Assembly (NCBI GenBank): GCA_050297015.1
Contig: JBNKRZ010000005.1
Location: 62,001-126,000, forward strand
DNA from: JACKJA01 sp050297015
Lineage (GTDB): Bacteria > Pseudomonadota > Alphaproteobacteria > Micavibrionales > Micavibrionaceae
DNA length: 64,000 nt
Direction of reading: 5' to 3'
Made by a program: the position numbers and the translations under genes. Shown here piece after piece: positions 50,546 through 59,537 of the stretch. The first letter of the stretch is position 1. Every line of letters begins with the position of its first letter. The notes beneath the pieces are model-generated. The model saw only the letters and a list, made by a program, of their open reading frames with translations. It was not told the origin of the DNA and did no database searches.

Positions 50546-52783
50546 CTATTTTTCAACAATTGTAACAAAACTATCCATAACGCGTTTTTGACCCGCACGA
50601 TCAAATTTAATGTCTAGTTTATGCCCATCTATATGGATTACCGTACCGGGGCCGAATTTATCGTGATGAACCCGGCAGCCGCGCGTAAATTCCGCACCGT
50701 CTTTGCTGACAACTTTGCGTTCAACGGGTGCTTTTGTCAATGGTGTGCGTGGTTGAAAACCGCTACTATCCCAGTGCCCGGAGCGCCCGGCTTGGGCATT
50801 ACCGCCGGACAAACCGCCTTCGGCGCTCATCGCTACATGCTCTTCCGGAAGTTCATCAACAAAGCGTGACGGAATAGAGCTAACCCAGTTACCGTAGGTA
50901 AGACGTTGCGCCACAAACGAAACATAAGCCCGCTTGCGGGCACGGGTAAGGCCGACATAGGCCAAACGCCGCTCTTCCTCCAGCCCTTTGAGGCCATGTT
51001 CGTCCATTGAGCGTTGAGAGGGGAATAGACCTTCCTCCCACCCCGGCAAGAAAGCCGCATCGAATTCCAGCCCCTTGGCGCCATGCAAGGTCATAAGCGT
51101 CACGTGCGCACCGTTTTGGTTGTCGGTGTTTTCCAGTACCAACGCCACGTGTTCGAGGAATTCCGGGAAATTCTCGTATTCCGCCATGCCGGTAACAAGC
51201 TCTTTCAAGTTTTCAACGCGGCCCGGCGCATCGGGTTCTTTGTTCGTTTGCCACATGGCGAGGTAGCCCGATTCCTCCAAAACAAGCCCCGCCAGTTCCG
51301 TGTGTTTCATCGTGTCGATCAGTGAACGCCAGCGCTCAAATTGGTCCATCAAAGCCATCAAGGGGTTGCGTGCCCGCGCCGTTAGCTCATCCGTTTGCAC
51401 AATATCCTGAATGGATTGATAAAGACTGATTCCCTGTCCGCGGGCGTGGGCATAAAGCTTTTGTACCGTCGTATCACCAATCCCGCGTTTAGGTGTATTA
51501 ATGATCCGTTCCAGTGCCAAGTCATCGGCGGGTTGCACAATTACCCGGAAATAGGCCAGTGCATCGCGGATTTCCCGCCGCTCATAAAACCGCGCGCCAC
51601 CAATGACCTTGTAGGGAATTCCCAATTGTATAAAACGTTCTTCAAAGGCGCGCATTTGAAAACCCGCCCGCACAAGAACGGCCATTTGATCAGGAGACCA
51701 TTTTTTACTTTGCAGGGATTCAATTTCTTCGGCTACCCATCGTGCCTCTGCCAGACCATCCCAAAGGCCCCGCACGACAACTTTTTCGCCTTCATCATCA
51801 GCAGTAAACAGATTTTTACCAAGCCGCCCTTCGTTCTTGGCAATCACGGCGTTGGCCGCCCCAAGAATATGCCCGGTTGAACGGTAGTTCTGTTCTAAAC
51901 GGATAACCTGCGCGCCCGGAAAATCTTTTTCGAAACGCAAAATATTGCCCACTTCCGCGCCGCGCCAGCCATAAATCGACTGGTCATCATCACCCACGCA
52001 ACAAATATTCTGCGAGCCTTGCGCGATCAGGCGCAGCCACAGATATTGCGCAACGTTCGTATCTTGATATTCATCAACAAGAATATAACGAAACCGATTG
52101 TGGTAATCGGCCAGAACGGCGGCATTTTGCGGATTTTTGAAAATCGTAATCATGTGGAGGAGTAAATCCCCGAAATCGCAAGCATTAACCTCTTTCAGGC
52201 GCGTTTGATAAAGGCGGTAGACTGACAAAAGCCGCCCGTCTAAAGCTTTTCCGACATCGTCCATAGAGAGGTCTTCCGGGCGTTTTCCCTTATCTTTGAA
52301 ACGATCAATCAGAGCAATAACCTGCTTGGGCGGGTTTTTCTTTGTATCGATATTTTCCCGCTCCATAATCTGTTTCAGCAAGCGAATCTGATCGTCGGGA
52401 TCAAGGATGGTGAAATCCCTCGTAAGCCCGACCAGCTCCGCATGCCGCCGCAGCATCCGCGCCGCCAGCGCATGAAAAGTGCCAAGCCACCAGCCCTCTA
52501 CCGGTTCACCGCCACGTAAAGCACTTACACGCGCTTTCATTTCCTGGGCGGCCTTGTTGGTAAAGGTTACAGAAAGAATCTGCCCCGGAAAGGCCTTATG
52601 GGTTGATAATATATGTGCTAGCCGCGTAGTTAATACGCGCGTTTTACCGGTTCCTGCACCGGCCAAAACCAGCACGGGCCCTTCCGTTGTTTCAACAGCC
52701 TGCCGCTGTGGGGTATTCAAGTGAGAGAGATAAGGCGATTCCAAGGGTATGCTTTCGGAGTGAACGGTCAACATAACCATCAT
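50546..52783 (-). CDS. uvrD: UvrD/PcrA-family DNA helicase
   Basis: The 745-residue SF1A helicase has Walker A GAGTGKTR (residues 41-48), the Q motif LNTPQRQAV, DEYQDTN (Walker B), GDDDQSIYGWRGA (motif III), QNYRSTG and the C-terminal motif VTLMTLHGAKGLEFD with VGLTRARKRAYVSF. A final small domain (VHHDKFGPGTVIHIDG) is the typical PcrA/UvrD tail. It unwinds DNA in nucleotide-excision and mismatch repair. The porin gene follows closely. Confidence 0.96.
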   Translation of the reverse strand: MMVMLTVHSESIPLESPYLSHLNTPQRQAVETTEGPVLVLAGAGTGKTRVLTTRLAHILSTHKAFPGQILSVTFTNKAAQEMKARVSALRGGEPVEGWWLGTFHALAARMLRRHAELVGLTRDFTILDPDDQIRLLKQIMERENIDTKKNPPKQVIALIDRFKDKGKRPEDLSMDDVGKALDGRLLSVYRLYQTRLKEVNACDFGDLLLHMITIFKNPQNAAVLADYHNRFRYILVDEYQDTNVAQYLWLRLIAQGSQNICCVGDDDQSIYGWRGAEVGNILRFEKDFPGAQVIRLEQNYRSTGHILGAANAVIAKNEGRLGKNLFTADDEGEKVVVRGLWDGLAEARWVAEEIESLQSKKWSPDQMAVLVRAGFQMRAFEERFIQLGIPYKVIGGARFYERREIRDALAYFRVIVQPADDLALERIINTPKRGIGDTTVQKLYAHARGQGISLYQSIQDIVQTDELTARARNPLMALMDQFERWRSLIDTMKHTELAGLVLEESGYLAMWQTNKEPDAPGRVENLKELVTGMAEYENFPEFLEHVALVLENTDNQNGAHVTLMTLHGAKGLEFDAAFLPGWEEGLFPSQRSMDEHGLKGLEEERRLAYVGLTRARKRAYVSFVAQRLTYGNWVSSIPSRFVDELPEEHVAMSAEGGLSGGNAQAGRSGHWDSSGFQPRTPLTKAPVERKVVSKDGAEFTRGCRVHHDKFGPGTVIHIDGHKLDIKFDRAGQKRVMDSFVTIVEK

Positions 52784-52816
52784 AGATAGAGAATTTGAAC
52801 GGGAAAATAAAGCGCC

Positions 52817-53860
52817 TTACGACATTTTAGCGGACATTGGTGCTGCTGCGACTTGATTCCGGCCATTGCGTTTTGCCGTATAAAGGGCAGAATCCGCGCG
52901 CTCGATCAGTGCTGAAATACCCTCGCCTTTGACATGTTCGGCCGCACCCAATGACATGGTTATACGAGCCAATTTCTCACCATTGCTGCGGTTAATCACA
53001 TCTTTCGTTGCCATCGCCTTGCGCAAGGCATTTCCCACCGTAACGGCCGATGTCAACTTTGTTTCCGGCAAGATAATCGCGAATTCCTCACCGCCATAGC
53101 GTGCGACCAGATCGCGCCCCTTAACACCGTCAATTAAGGTCTTGGCCACCAGTCGCAAGACCTGATCGCCAACCTGATGCCCGAAATTATCGTTGAAGCT
53201 TTTGAAGTGGTCGATATCAACCATAAGAAGGGAAAATTCCAGACCTTCTTTCTTCGCTGCCGTAACGGCCCGTTCAATTTCGACATCAAAAGCTTTCCGA
53301 TTGGCCAGCCCGGTCAGACCGTCTGTCAGGGCTTCCTTGCGGAAAATTTCCAAATCACGCTGCATTTCTTCCATGACCAGTGAAGATTGGTCAAGTTGCT
53401 GTTCCAATTTATGGTTTGTTTCTATCATCGAGGCTGTATCAGAGATCACCGTCTCCAAAATCCCTTTAAGCTTCACAGGGTCATCAAGATCACTCATTGA
53501 TGTCGTAACGCCACTCAATTTACCATTATATTCGGTCGTTGCATCTTTTACGTCTCTGACCACATCATTCATGCCGGATATGGTTGCGTTAATTTGTTCC
53601 CCGGCTTTACGGTAGGCTTCCTCACTGCGGCGGCAACTTAGAAAACCGTTATATAGCTCCCGGCATTTATCCTCGGTAAATTTCTCACCGCTTGTCTGCA
53701 CAGCGTTAACGGCCTCTATAATCTCAGGCCGCGCTTTGGCATAATAAGCATACCAAAGCTCGAAGATCTCCGGCGTCGGCGCCAAAGCTTCTTTTTTCAA
53801 ACGGTCGAATGCTTTTTTAGCATACGTGCTTGCCTGTTCTTTTTCGTGATTATAAGCCAT
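52817..53860 (-). CDS. Diguanylate cyclase (GGDEF) with helical N-terminal sensor
   Basis: The C-terminal GGDEF domain (about 175-335) contains LTGLANRKAFD, DIDHFKSFND and the active-site GGEEF in RYGGEEFAIILPE, so it should make cyclic di-GMP. The product-inhibition site is degenerate: KGRD instead of RxxD before GGEEF. The N-terminal 170 residues are helical with no membrane segment (TPEIFELWYAYYAK ... ) and end in a coiled coil (NHKLEQQLDQSSLVMEEMQ). No EAL domain. It is a cytoplasmic signalling protein; the signal is unknown. Confidence 0.92.
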   Translation of the reverse strand: MAYNHEKEQASTYAKKAFDRLKKEALAPTPEIFELWYAYYAKARPEIIEAVNAVQTSGEKFTEDKCRELYNGFLSCRRSEEAYRKAGEQINATISGMNDVVRDVKDATTEYNGKLSGVTTSMSDLDDPVKLKGILETVISDTASMIETNHKLEQQLDQSSLVMEEMQRDLEIFRKEALTDGLTGLANRKAFDVEIERAVTAAKKEGLEFSLLMVDIDHFKSFNDNFGHQVGDQVLRLVAKTLIDGVKGRDLVARYGGEEFAIILPETKLTSAVTVGNALRKAMATKDVINRSNGEKLARITMSLGAAEHVKGEGISALIERADSALYTAKRNGRNQVAAAPMSAKMS

Positions 53861-53881
53861 TGATTTTTTAGTAAATTATCT

Positions 53882-53921
53882 CCGTAGCGTCCCCGTTATC
53901 TTGCTTTGTATGCCGCTACGG
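53882..53921. other. Inverted repeat before the diguanylate cyclase gene
   Basis: CCGTAGCG and CGCTACGG are perfectly complementary over 8 bases, separated by 24 bases. It lies in the 121-base gap between the cyclase and LprI-like genes, next to a fragment tatagtcatttttt (from about 53953) that resembles the family C repeat end. It may be a promoter-proximal operator or a repeat remnant. Confidence 0.35.
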
Positions 53922-53981
53922 ATGCGCGATATGATTCTATCTTCCCTTCAATATAGTCATTTTTTATCGTATAGCCACTTT

Positions 53982-54860
53982 TTATTGTACAGCCGGATTT
54001 TCCTTAGACAAAACGTATTCTCCTGCCTCGTGATAAAGTAAAATTGGAGAGCACAAATTATCCTGAAGGCGTATAGCTTGCGCACATGATTTATCTGGGG
54101 CAGGGCGCTCAAACGATTTCATACCGACAGAAGCTTTACAAAAGGATGGGTTTTGTTCGTCCGTGTTTTCCCGTGAAATAAGAGGAATGGAGAGCATTTT
54201 TGCTTCCGGCAGACCAACCGCGGGCACTTCCACAACGGCGACTTGAACCTCTAACTCTTCCGCCGGAGAAACCCGCACGCCCGTTAAGAGATATTCTTCA
54301 TCGCCGTCACAATCGAGATCAACCCGCATGAAACTGTTATGGCGCCAGAACGTGTCCGGATATTCCCGTGAAAGCAGATTCATCCAGCGCGGCCACGTGC
54401 CGTATTTCCGTTGTTCTGAATCGTTTTTCCGTCCTTGTATCAGAGCCAGCCGTTCCGTGCGCGCTTCGGTCAAAGTTGCAAGGCAAGAAAGCTCGTCAAT
54501 GCGCTCGTCGGATGGATTTTCCGCCTGGCTTTTTTCCCAGTCACATTCTGCATCGCGATAAGTAATCCATGCTTTCTGAGCATTATGAATTTTTTGTGCC
54601 CCGGTTTTATCTTCCGTAGCACTATCCCCTCCCGCTTCTAATACGGCGGGGTGGGCCAGATTTTCAAAAACGGTATTCAGGCGGTCCATCGCCTCTTCAT
54701 GGTGGCGATTAACACATTCCAAAAGATCCGCCGTGCTTTCCACCGTATCGCAATAGGCCGTCACCGGTTTGGCCGCCGGCGCGGGTACAGGGGCACCCTG
54801 CGCCCAAGCGCCCGGCACGCTCAAAATTGTAATCAGAAATAAGGAGCATAAAACACGCAT
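53982..54860 (-). CDS. LprI-like (DUF1311) exported protein
   Basis: From ATG 54860, with GGAGAG upstream, a signal peptide (VLCSLFLITILSVPGAWA-QG) leads to a DUF1311/LprI-type segment: CDTVESTADLLECVNRHHEEAMDRLN and KAWITYRDAECDWEKSQ with paired cysteines (ECV, ECD, SCL). Family members such as mycobacterial LprI bind lysozyme. The C-terminal 130 residues (from about 160) are a separate, unknown beta-rich domain with DLDCDGDEEYLLTG, which resembles a calcium-binding-like Asp loop and two further cysteines. Cytoplasmic contamination of this call is unlikely given the signal peptide. Confidence 0.75.
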   Translation of the reverse strand: MRVLCSLFLITILSVPGAWAQGAPVPAPAAKPVTAYCDTVESTADLLECVNRHHEEAMDRLNTVFENLAHPAVLEAGGDSATEDKTGAQKIHNAQKAWITYRDAECDWEKSQAENPSDERIDELSCLATLTEARTERLALIQGRKNDSEQRKYGTWPRWMNLLSREYPDTFWRHNSFMRVDLDCDGDEEYLLTGVRVSPAEELEVQVAVVEVPAVGLPEAKMLSIPLISRENTDEQNPSFCKASVGMKSFERPAPDKSCAQAIRLQDNLCSPILLYHEAGEYVLSKENPAVQ

Positions 54861-54965
54861 AGGCTCTCCGTTCACGTGAAATCAAAGGAAGTGTTTATCA
54901 TCAAAGAATTTATAACGGATATTTGCGTGAGCGAACAGGGGTTTTTGAAAGCTTAAATCGAGCAA

Positions 54966-55910
54966 TTACGCCAAATTCATATTGAGGCCGCGATATCGTG
55001 CAATGTCATTAACATCCATTCCGTTCCGGAACGCCGCATCAGGATTGAAGGCCACTTCGCGATCTTCGACAGTATTCTCCGACTTGCTATATAGCGCGCA
55101 TGCCTGATACAAACCGGCCAGTTGTTTATCATAAAACGCGGGATCGACATCAAGCCCGTTATAGGACGTGTTGAGACTGGCTGAAGTGCCCCATGTCTGG
55201 GTTGCATCATAACGGCCCGATTCGGCTGGTCCCGGTTGTGCCATATTGTATCCGGCCTGTGCCGCTACTTGCCGTTCTTCCGCAGACGTCGGCCCTTTGT
55301 ATACGTAGCCAGGTTTTTCATCTTTGGCTTTTGGCCCTTTTTCATCTTTCGAGAGTGGGGCGGTAAGATAGCTCGTACCCACTTGCATTGCTGTTGCGGC
55401 ATTCATCACCATTCCCGCACCGGGTATAATCATATCGGCTACAACACCCGCCGCGATCCCAAGCGCCGCCTTACCAACAACGTTGCTACCGCTGGTCTCA
55501 TTCTCATTAGCCTGCTTGGCGGCGTCTTGCATCCGGGTGGTATCTTTGATCGCCTGATCGAGAGTAGCCTGATTGCGGAGTGAATCCTGTTTAACTTCAC
55601 CGGGATTGACCGCCGCAGTTGTCGCCTGCGTTTTTGAGATCTGCGCCGCATCGGAACCCTTAATCGCAGCCGCGTCTTGCATAGCCTTGGTTGGTCCTGC
55701 GGTTTGTTGTTGCATGCCTACGGTTTGATCGGGTTGTGTGTCTTGTGAGGGAAGAACGAAAGATGCAGCGACTTCCATAAGATTAGCGGCATAACCATCC
55801 GGCATACCCTGTATATCGCCAAATTCAGCATTCTGCGCAACTTTTGACAGAGCGGCCCCATAGCCACTCTCTCTCCCGCTTGCTTGTCTGAATGCATTTG
55901 TTGCTGTCAC
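54966..55910 (-). CDS. Unknown Ala/Gln-rich protein with a glycine-zipper segment
   Basis: The 314-residue frame starts at a GTG. It has no N-terminal signal peptide. Residues 60-145 are Gln/Ala/Thr-rich and probably disordered. A single hydrophobic glycine-rich segment (VGKAALGIAAGVVADMIIPGAGMVMNAA, shown here in two parts by position about 147-174) could insert in a membrane. The C-terminal half is Tyr-rich with DVDPAFYDKQLAGLYQACALY. I do not recognise a family. The presence of long ordered and disordered parts and a sensible stop supports a real gene. Confidence 0.5.
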   Translation of the reverse strand: MTATNAFRQASGRESGYGAALSKVAQNAEFGDIQGMPDGYAANLMEVAASFVLPSQDTQPDQTVGMQQQTAGPTKAMQDAAAIKGSDAAQISKTQATTAAVNPGEVKQDSLRNQATLDQAIKDTTRMQDAAKQANENETSGSNVVGKAALGIAAGVVADMIIPGAGMVMNAATAMQVGTSYLTAPLSKDEKGPKAKDEKPGYVYKGPTSAEERQVAAQAGYNMAQPGPAESGRYDATQTWGTSASLNTSYNGLDVDPAFYDKQLAGLYQACALYSKSENTVEDREVAFNPDAAFRNGMDVNDIARYRGLNMNLA

Positions 55911-56036
55911 TGTTCTAACTCACACATTATTCGCATTATTATAGATTGTACGCGCAAAGATTTAACGTAACGTTAAGAAAGGCGCAAGAACTTTATAATT
56001 TTTCTTTTTATTTCAATAAACTAATGATTTTTTATC

Positions 56037-56068
56037 GCGTCAGACCTACGATCTTCCTCGCAATGACG
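56037..56068. repeat. Worn copy of the family A palindromic repeat
   Basis: Only the ends survive: gcgtcagacc on the left and ctcgcaatgacg on the right, with about ten bases between. It sits downstream of the yifB stop in a 187-base gap (55911-56097) that has no gene I can support. Confidence 0.45.
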
Positions 56069-56097
56069 TTTAAAGGAAAAACAAAAATTAAACGACT

Positions 56098-57606
56098 TTA
56101 TGCCGCACGCAATCGTCGATAGCCCAGCGCTTCGGCCACATGGGATTTGGTAAGCGTTTCCGGCGCGCCATCAAGGTCGGCAATCGTCCGTGCTACCCGC
56201 CACAGCCGATGATACGCTCGCGCGGAAAGTTTAAGTTTTTCAGCGGCTTGCAGGAATAAAGCGCGGGCTTCATCACGCAGCGGCGCTAAAGTTTCCAGCT
56301 CATCCCCGGACAAATGCGCATTCAGTGTGCCTTCGCCCCGGCCTCTTTGTATTTCACGGGCGGCAGCAACCCGCCGGGCGACAATTTCGGAGCGTTCTCC
56401 CGTTCCGGCCTGCCCCAGATCGGCGATCGCAACGGGGGGTACGTCCACCTGTATATCGATCCGGTCGAGCAGCGGGCCGGAGATTTTAGCCTGATAATCA
56501 AGCGCGCAGCGCGGCGCACGGGTACATTCCTGATCCGGGTCACCCAGATAGCCGCACCGACACGGGTTCATCGCCGCGATTAACTGAAACCGCGCGGGAT
56601 ATGTGACATGCTGGTTCACCCGTGCGATTAGTGTCTCCCCCGTTTCCAAAGGCTGGCGCATCGATTCGAGCGTACCGCGCGCAAATTCGGGAAGCTCATC
56701 AAGGAACAAAACCCCATGGTGCGCCAGCGATATTTCCCCCGGTTTGGCTTTTGTTCCGCCGCCGATTAGAGCCGGCAGCGATGCGGAATGGTGCGGATCG
56801 CGGTAGGGACGGTGTTTAAGAAGTCCGCCCTCCGGCAACGTCCCGGCCAGCGAATGAATCATAGAGACTTCCAGCGCCTCTTTCGGTGCCAAAGGTGGCA
56901 AAATACCGGGCAGGCAAGAGGCCAGCATGGATTTTCCCGAACCGGGCGGGCCGATCATCATCATATTGTGCCCCCCGGCCGCAGCAATCTCCAGCGCGCG
57001 TTTGGCCGTTTCCTGCCCGCGTACCTGAGATAAATCCCGCACGCTCAAAGCGTCTTCCCCGTCATCGGCGAGCTTGGCCTGTGGCGGGTTCATAACTTGC
57101 GTGCCTTTCATATGATTAATGAGTTGGAGTAAATCACGCGGCGCGAGAATATCAATTTCCCCCGCCCAAGCGGCCTCACCACCGCATGCCGCCGGACAAA
57201 TCAAACGTTTACCTTCCGCCGCCGCGTGGACGGCCGCAGGCAAAACACCAACAACGCTCCTGATCCCTGCATCTAAAGACAGCTCGCCCAACACGACGAA
57301 ATCCTCCATCTCCCCCGCAGGCAGGATCTCCATCGCCGCCAGCAAACCCAGCGCAATCGGTAAGTCGAAATGGCTGCCCTCTTTGGCAAGATCGGCCGGG
57401 GCCAGATTGACGGTCAGGCGTTTGGGCGGCAGAGAAATCCCCAGCGCATGAAGCGCACCACGCACACGCTCTTTACTCTCCGCTACTGCCTTATCCGGCA
57501 GGCCCACAATGGTAAAGGCCGGCATGCCGCTGGCAATCTGGACCTCGACATTCACCTCACGAACATCGACCCCTTGGAATGCCACTGTATTAATACGTGC
57601 GACCAT
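56098..57606 (-). CDS. YifB/ComM-family Mg chelatase-like AAA+ ATPase
   Basis: From ATG 57606, with GGGGAGAC upstream, the 502-residue protein starts MVARINTVAFQGVDVREVNVEV as YifB/ComM proteins do. The Walker A loop is GPPGSGKSM, and LDELPEFARGTLESMRQPLE gives Walker B and the sensor area; a Cys-rich insertion (PCRCGYLGDPDQECTRAPRC) and the C-terminal RAYHRLWRVARTIADLDG are also typical. ComM acts as a branch-migration helicase in natural transformation of several bacteria. The longer frame upstream is unrelated. Confidence 0.92.
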   Translation of the reverse strand: MVARINTVAFQGVDVREVNVEVQIASGMPAFTIVGLPDKAVAESKERVRGALHALGISLPPKRLTVNLAPADLAKEGSHFDLPIALGLLAAMEILPAGEMEDFVVLGELSLDAGIRSVVGVLPAAVHAAAEGKRLICPAACGGEAAWAGEIDILAPRDLLQLINHMKGTQVMNPPQAKLADDGEDALSVRDLSQVRGQETAKRALEIAAAGGHNMMMIGPPGSGKSMLASCLPGILPPLAPKEALEVSMIHSLAGTLPEGGLLKHRPYRDPHHSASLPALIGGGTKAKPGEISLAHHGVLFLDELPEFARGTLESMRQPLETGETLIARVNQHVTYPARFQLIAAMNPCRCGYLGDPDQECTRAPRCALDYQAKISGPLLDRIDIQVDVPPVAIADLGQAGTGERSEIVARRVAAAREIQRGRGEGTLNAHLSGDELETLAPLRDEARALFLQAAEKLKLSARAYHRLWRVARTIADLDGAPETLTKSHVAEALGYRRLRAA

Positions 57607-57775
57607 GCACTTTGTCTCCCCTTTAAACACCTTAAAGCTGTGATGCCTATCGGTTATGGCACACAAAGGCGTGTAAGAAAAGGACTCTCCAAAAAACCTG
57701 TTTTTATTAACCTCCCGTTCACCTTTGGGGATTAAAAGGGGAAGTGGCGACACTAATTTTTAAGGGCAAAAAGCC

Positions 57776-58351
57776 ATGACAAAAATACAAGATAAAGATT
57801 TGGCAACGCTGTGCGTTGATTTAATTATTCCGATGGTTGTCGGCGACATGCTGGCGGGCACCGAGGAACTCGATGATGTGGCTGAGTACACGATCCATGA
57901 GATGATCGGCGAGATGGCACCCGATACGGCGCTTTTGTGCGTCGCGCTGTGTGCGCAGCGAATCGCAGGCCGTTTCGGCAATATTCCGACTTGTCATGCT
58001 CTGGATATTGAAAGCAACCGAATCATTGAGGAATACGCCCCTCTATGGCTGGCCTATAAAAACAAGAACACGGATTTGAGCGATAAAGAGATTCGCGATC
58101 TGTTGGTCTATATTCCGGAAGATTTGGAGGCCCTCGGTGATTTGCTTGATACGATCCAAGCTTCACTGGCCAGAAATGATAACATCGCTTCCTATTTGTG
58201 CGAAATTTTGGCCGTACAAGCCCACGCTCACAGCGAAGCGGCACAAACCCGGCTGGAGGAACTCAACATGCCCGTTGCCTCCCGCGATGGCGCTCATGCT
58301 CTGCCCGGTACTGATAACGTCATCGTCTTTCCCGGCAGATGCGCAGGCTGA
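57776..58351 (+). CDS. Unknown acidic helical protein, 191 residues
   Basis: The soluble protein is mostly helical and acidic (DKDLATLCVDLIIPMVVGDMLAGTEEL ... EEYAPLWLAYKNKNTDLSDKEIRDLL) and ends with a strand-like TDNVIVFPGRCAG. It has an upstream AAGGG. It lies between divergent yifB and convergent HIT. I do not recognise a domain; a cytoplasmic role is likely since it has no signal peptide or membrane helix. Confidence 0.65.
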   Translation: MTKIQDKDLATLCVDLIIPMVVGDMLAGTEELDDVAEYTIHEMIGEMAPDTALLCVALCAQRIAGRFGNIPTCHALDIESNRIIEEYAPLWLAYKNKNTDLSDKEIRDLLVYIPEDLEALGDLLDTIQASLARNDNIASYLCEILAVQAHAHSEAAQTRLEELNMPVASRDGAHALPGTDNVIVFPGRCAG

Positions 58352-58354
58352 AAA

Positions 58355-58720
58355 TCAAGCCGCAACCATCGGGCCGATTTGTTTACCACCCAGTATATGC
58401 ACGTGGAAATGGGGGACTTCCTGCCCGCCGTTCAGACCCGTGTTCGTAATGGTGCGGAATCCTTCTCCGGCCACGCCCCGCTCTTCCGCAATTTTCGCCA
58501 CCGCCGCCCATAGGGCTTTTACCTCTTCTGCCGAGGCTTTTGCGCTGAAATCAACGACCGAAATATATTTTCCCTTGGGGATCACCAGCACATGAACCGG
58601 GGCTTTCGGGGTAATATCTTTGAAAGCTAAAACATGCTCATCCTCATACACCTTGTCGCAGGGAATCTCTTCCCGCAGGATTTTAGCAAAAATATTATCG
58701 TCATCATAAACGCTCATCAT
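58355..58720 (-). CDS. HIT-family (HinT-like) nucleotide hydrolase
   Basis: The histidine-triad motif is HFHVHILGG near the C-terminus, and the start DDDNIFAKILREEIPCDKVYED followed by HVLVIPKGKY is that of HinT. Length (121) is normal. HinT hydrolyses adenosine phosphoramidates. Either of two ATGs is possible; AAGAGG precedes both. It converges with the unknown gene at 57776, leaving three bases between. Confidence 0.93.
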   Translation of the reverse strand: MMSVYDDDNIFAKILREEIPCDKVYEDEHVLAFKDITPKAPVHVLVIPKGKYISVVDFSAKASAEEVKALWAAVAKIAEERGVAGEGFRTITNTGLNGGQEVPHFHVHILGGKQIGPMVAA

Positions 58721-58775
58721 ATCCTCTTTTCGAAAAAATTTGCATTATAGCGGGTTACACCTTATGTATTAGGGC

Positions 58776-59171
58776 ATGATTTTAACGATGCTGAAAGCGA
58801 AAATCCACCGTGCGAAAATAACGCAGGCCGACCTTCATTATGAGGGCTCGATTACGGTTGACCGCGACTTGCTCGATGCGGCGGGCGTCCTGCCCTATGA
58901 GCAAGTGGATGTGCTCGATATCACGAACGGCCAGCGCTTTACGACTTATGCCATCGAAGGGGCGCGCGGCTCCGGTATTATCGGTGTCAATGGCGCAGCG
59001 GCCCGTCTGGTCCAGCCCGGCGATCTTGTGATTATCTGTGCCTTCGCCCGGATGGAAGAGGCTGAAGCACAGGCCCACGACCCGACGATCTTGCTGATGA
59101 ATCCAGAAGATAATACCGTTAAGGAAATTCTGGGTGCCCCCGCTCAATCCGCCCCTAAAAAAGCCGCTTGA
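58776..59171 (+). CDS. panD: Aspartate 1-decarboxylase precursor
   Basis: The 131-residue pyruvoyl enzyme makes beta-alanine for pantothenate and CoA. Self-cleavage should occur between Gly24 and Ser25 in HYEGSITVDR, generating the pyruvoyl group. MLKAKIHRAKIT and NGQRFTTYAIEG are family marks. An Ala/Pro-rich tail (GAPAQSAPKKAA) extends slightly past the usual end. It is a single gene on the plus strand. Confidence 0.96.
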   Translation: MILTMLKAKIHRAKITQADLHYEGSITVDRDLLDAAGVLPYEQVDVLDITNGQRFTTYAIEGARGSGIIGVNGAAARLVQPGDLVIICAFARMEEAEAQAHDPTILLMNPEDNTVKEILGAPAQSAPKKAA

Positions 59172-59247
59172 TTTTTGTTTCCCGTTAACCGCCCGTTAAT
59201 AGCTCTTTGCTATTTTGGGGGTACGAAAAACGGAAAGGAATTAATCC

Positions 59248-59472
59248 ATGGGAAATACATATAAACTTGACCCAAACGGCGTTTGTAAAGTTAACGAACG
59301 AGATTTTTCCGGCCGCGAAAGATCCATGGTTTTCAAAGATGGCCGAGGCACGCCGTTGTGCGACGGACTGAGCAAAGTATTTGGTGAATGCGCATTTAAT
59401 TCATCTGAAGTTGTAACGCCGCAGCCTTCCAAAATTGCTCTTGTTCCCCAAACATCCGGTATGATCGTCTAA
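59248..59472 (+). CDS. Small unknown protein, 74 residues
   Basis: The frame has GGAAAGGAA upstream of ATG 59248 and a hairpin after its stop, so it is probably a real single-gene unit. The product (MGNTYKLDPNGVCKVNERDF ... SGMIV) is hydrophilic, with three cysteines and no transmembrane segment. I do not recognise a family. Confidence 0.55.
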   Translation: MGNTYKLDPNGVCKVNERDFSGRERSMVFKDGRGTPLCDGLSKVFGECAFNSSEVVTPQPSKIALVPQTSGMIV

Positions 59473-59502
59473 TTTATTTTTTATCGTTATACATTTTCCA
59501 CT

Positions 59503-59525
59503 GGCGTCCGCATGCGGGCGCCTTT
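59503..59525 (+). terminator. Possible terminator after the 74-residue gene
   Basis: GGCGTCCGC and GCGGGCGCC can pair over nine positions (one G-U pair) around a minimal AT turn, followed by TTTA. The T-run is short and the loop is tight, so it is a weak terminator candidate. Confidence 0.4.
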
Positions 59526-59537
59526 ATGCTTTAGAGC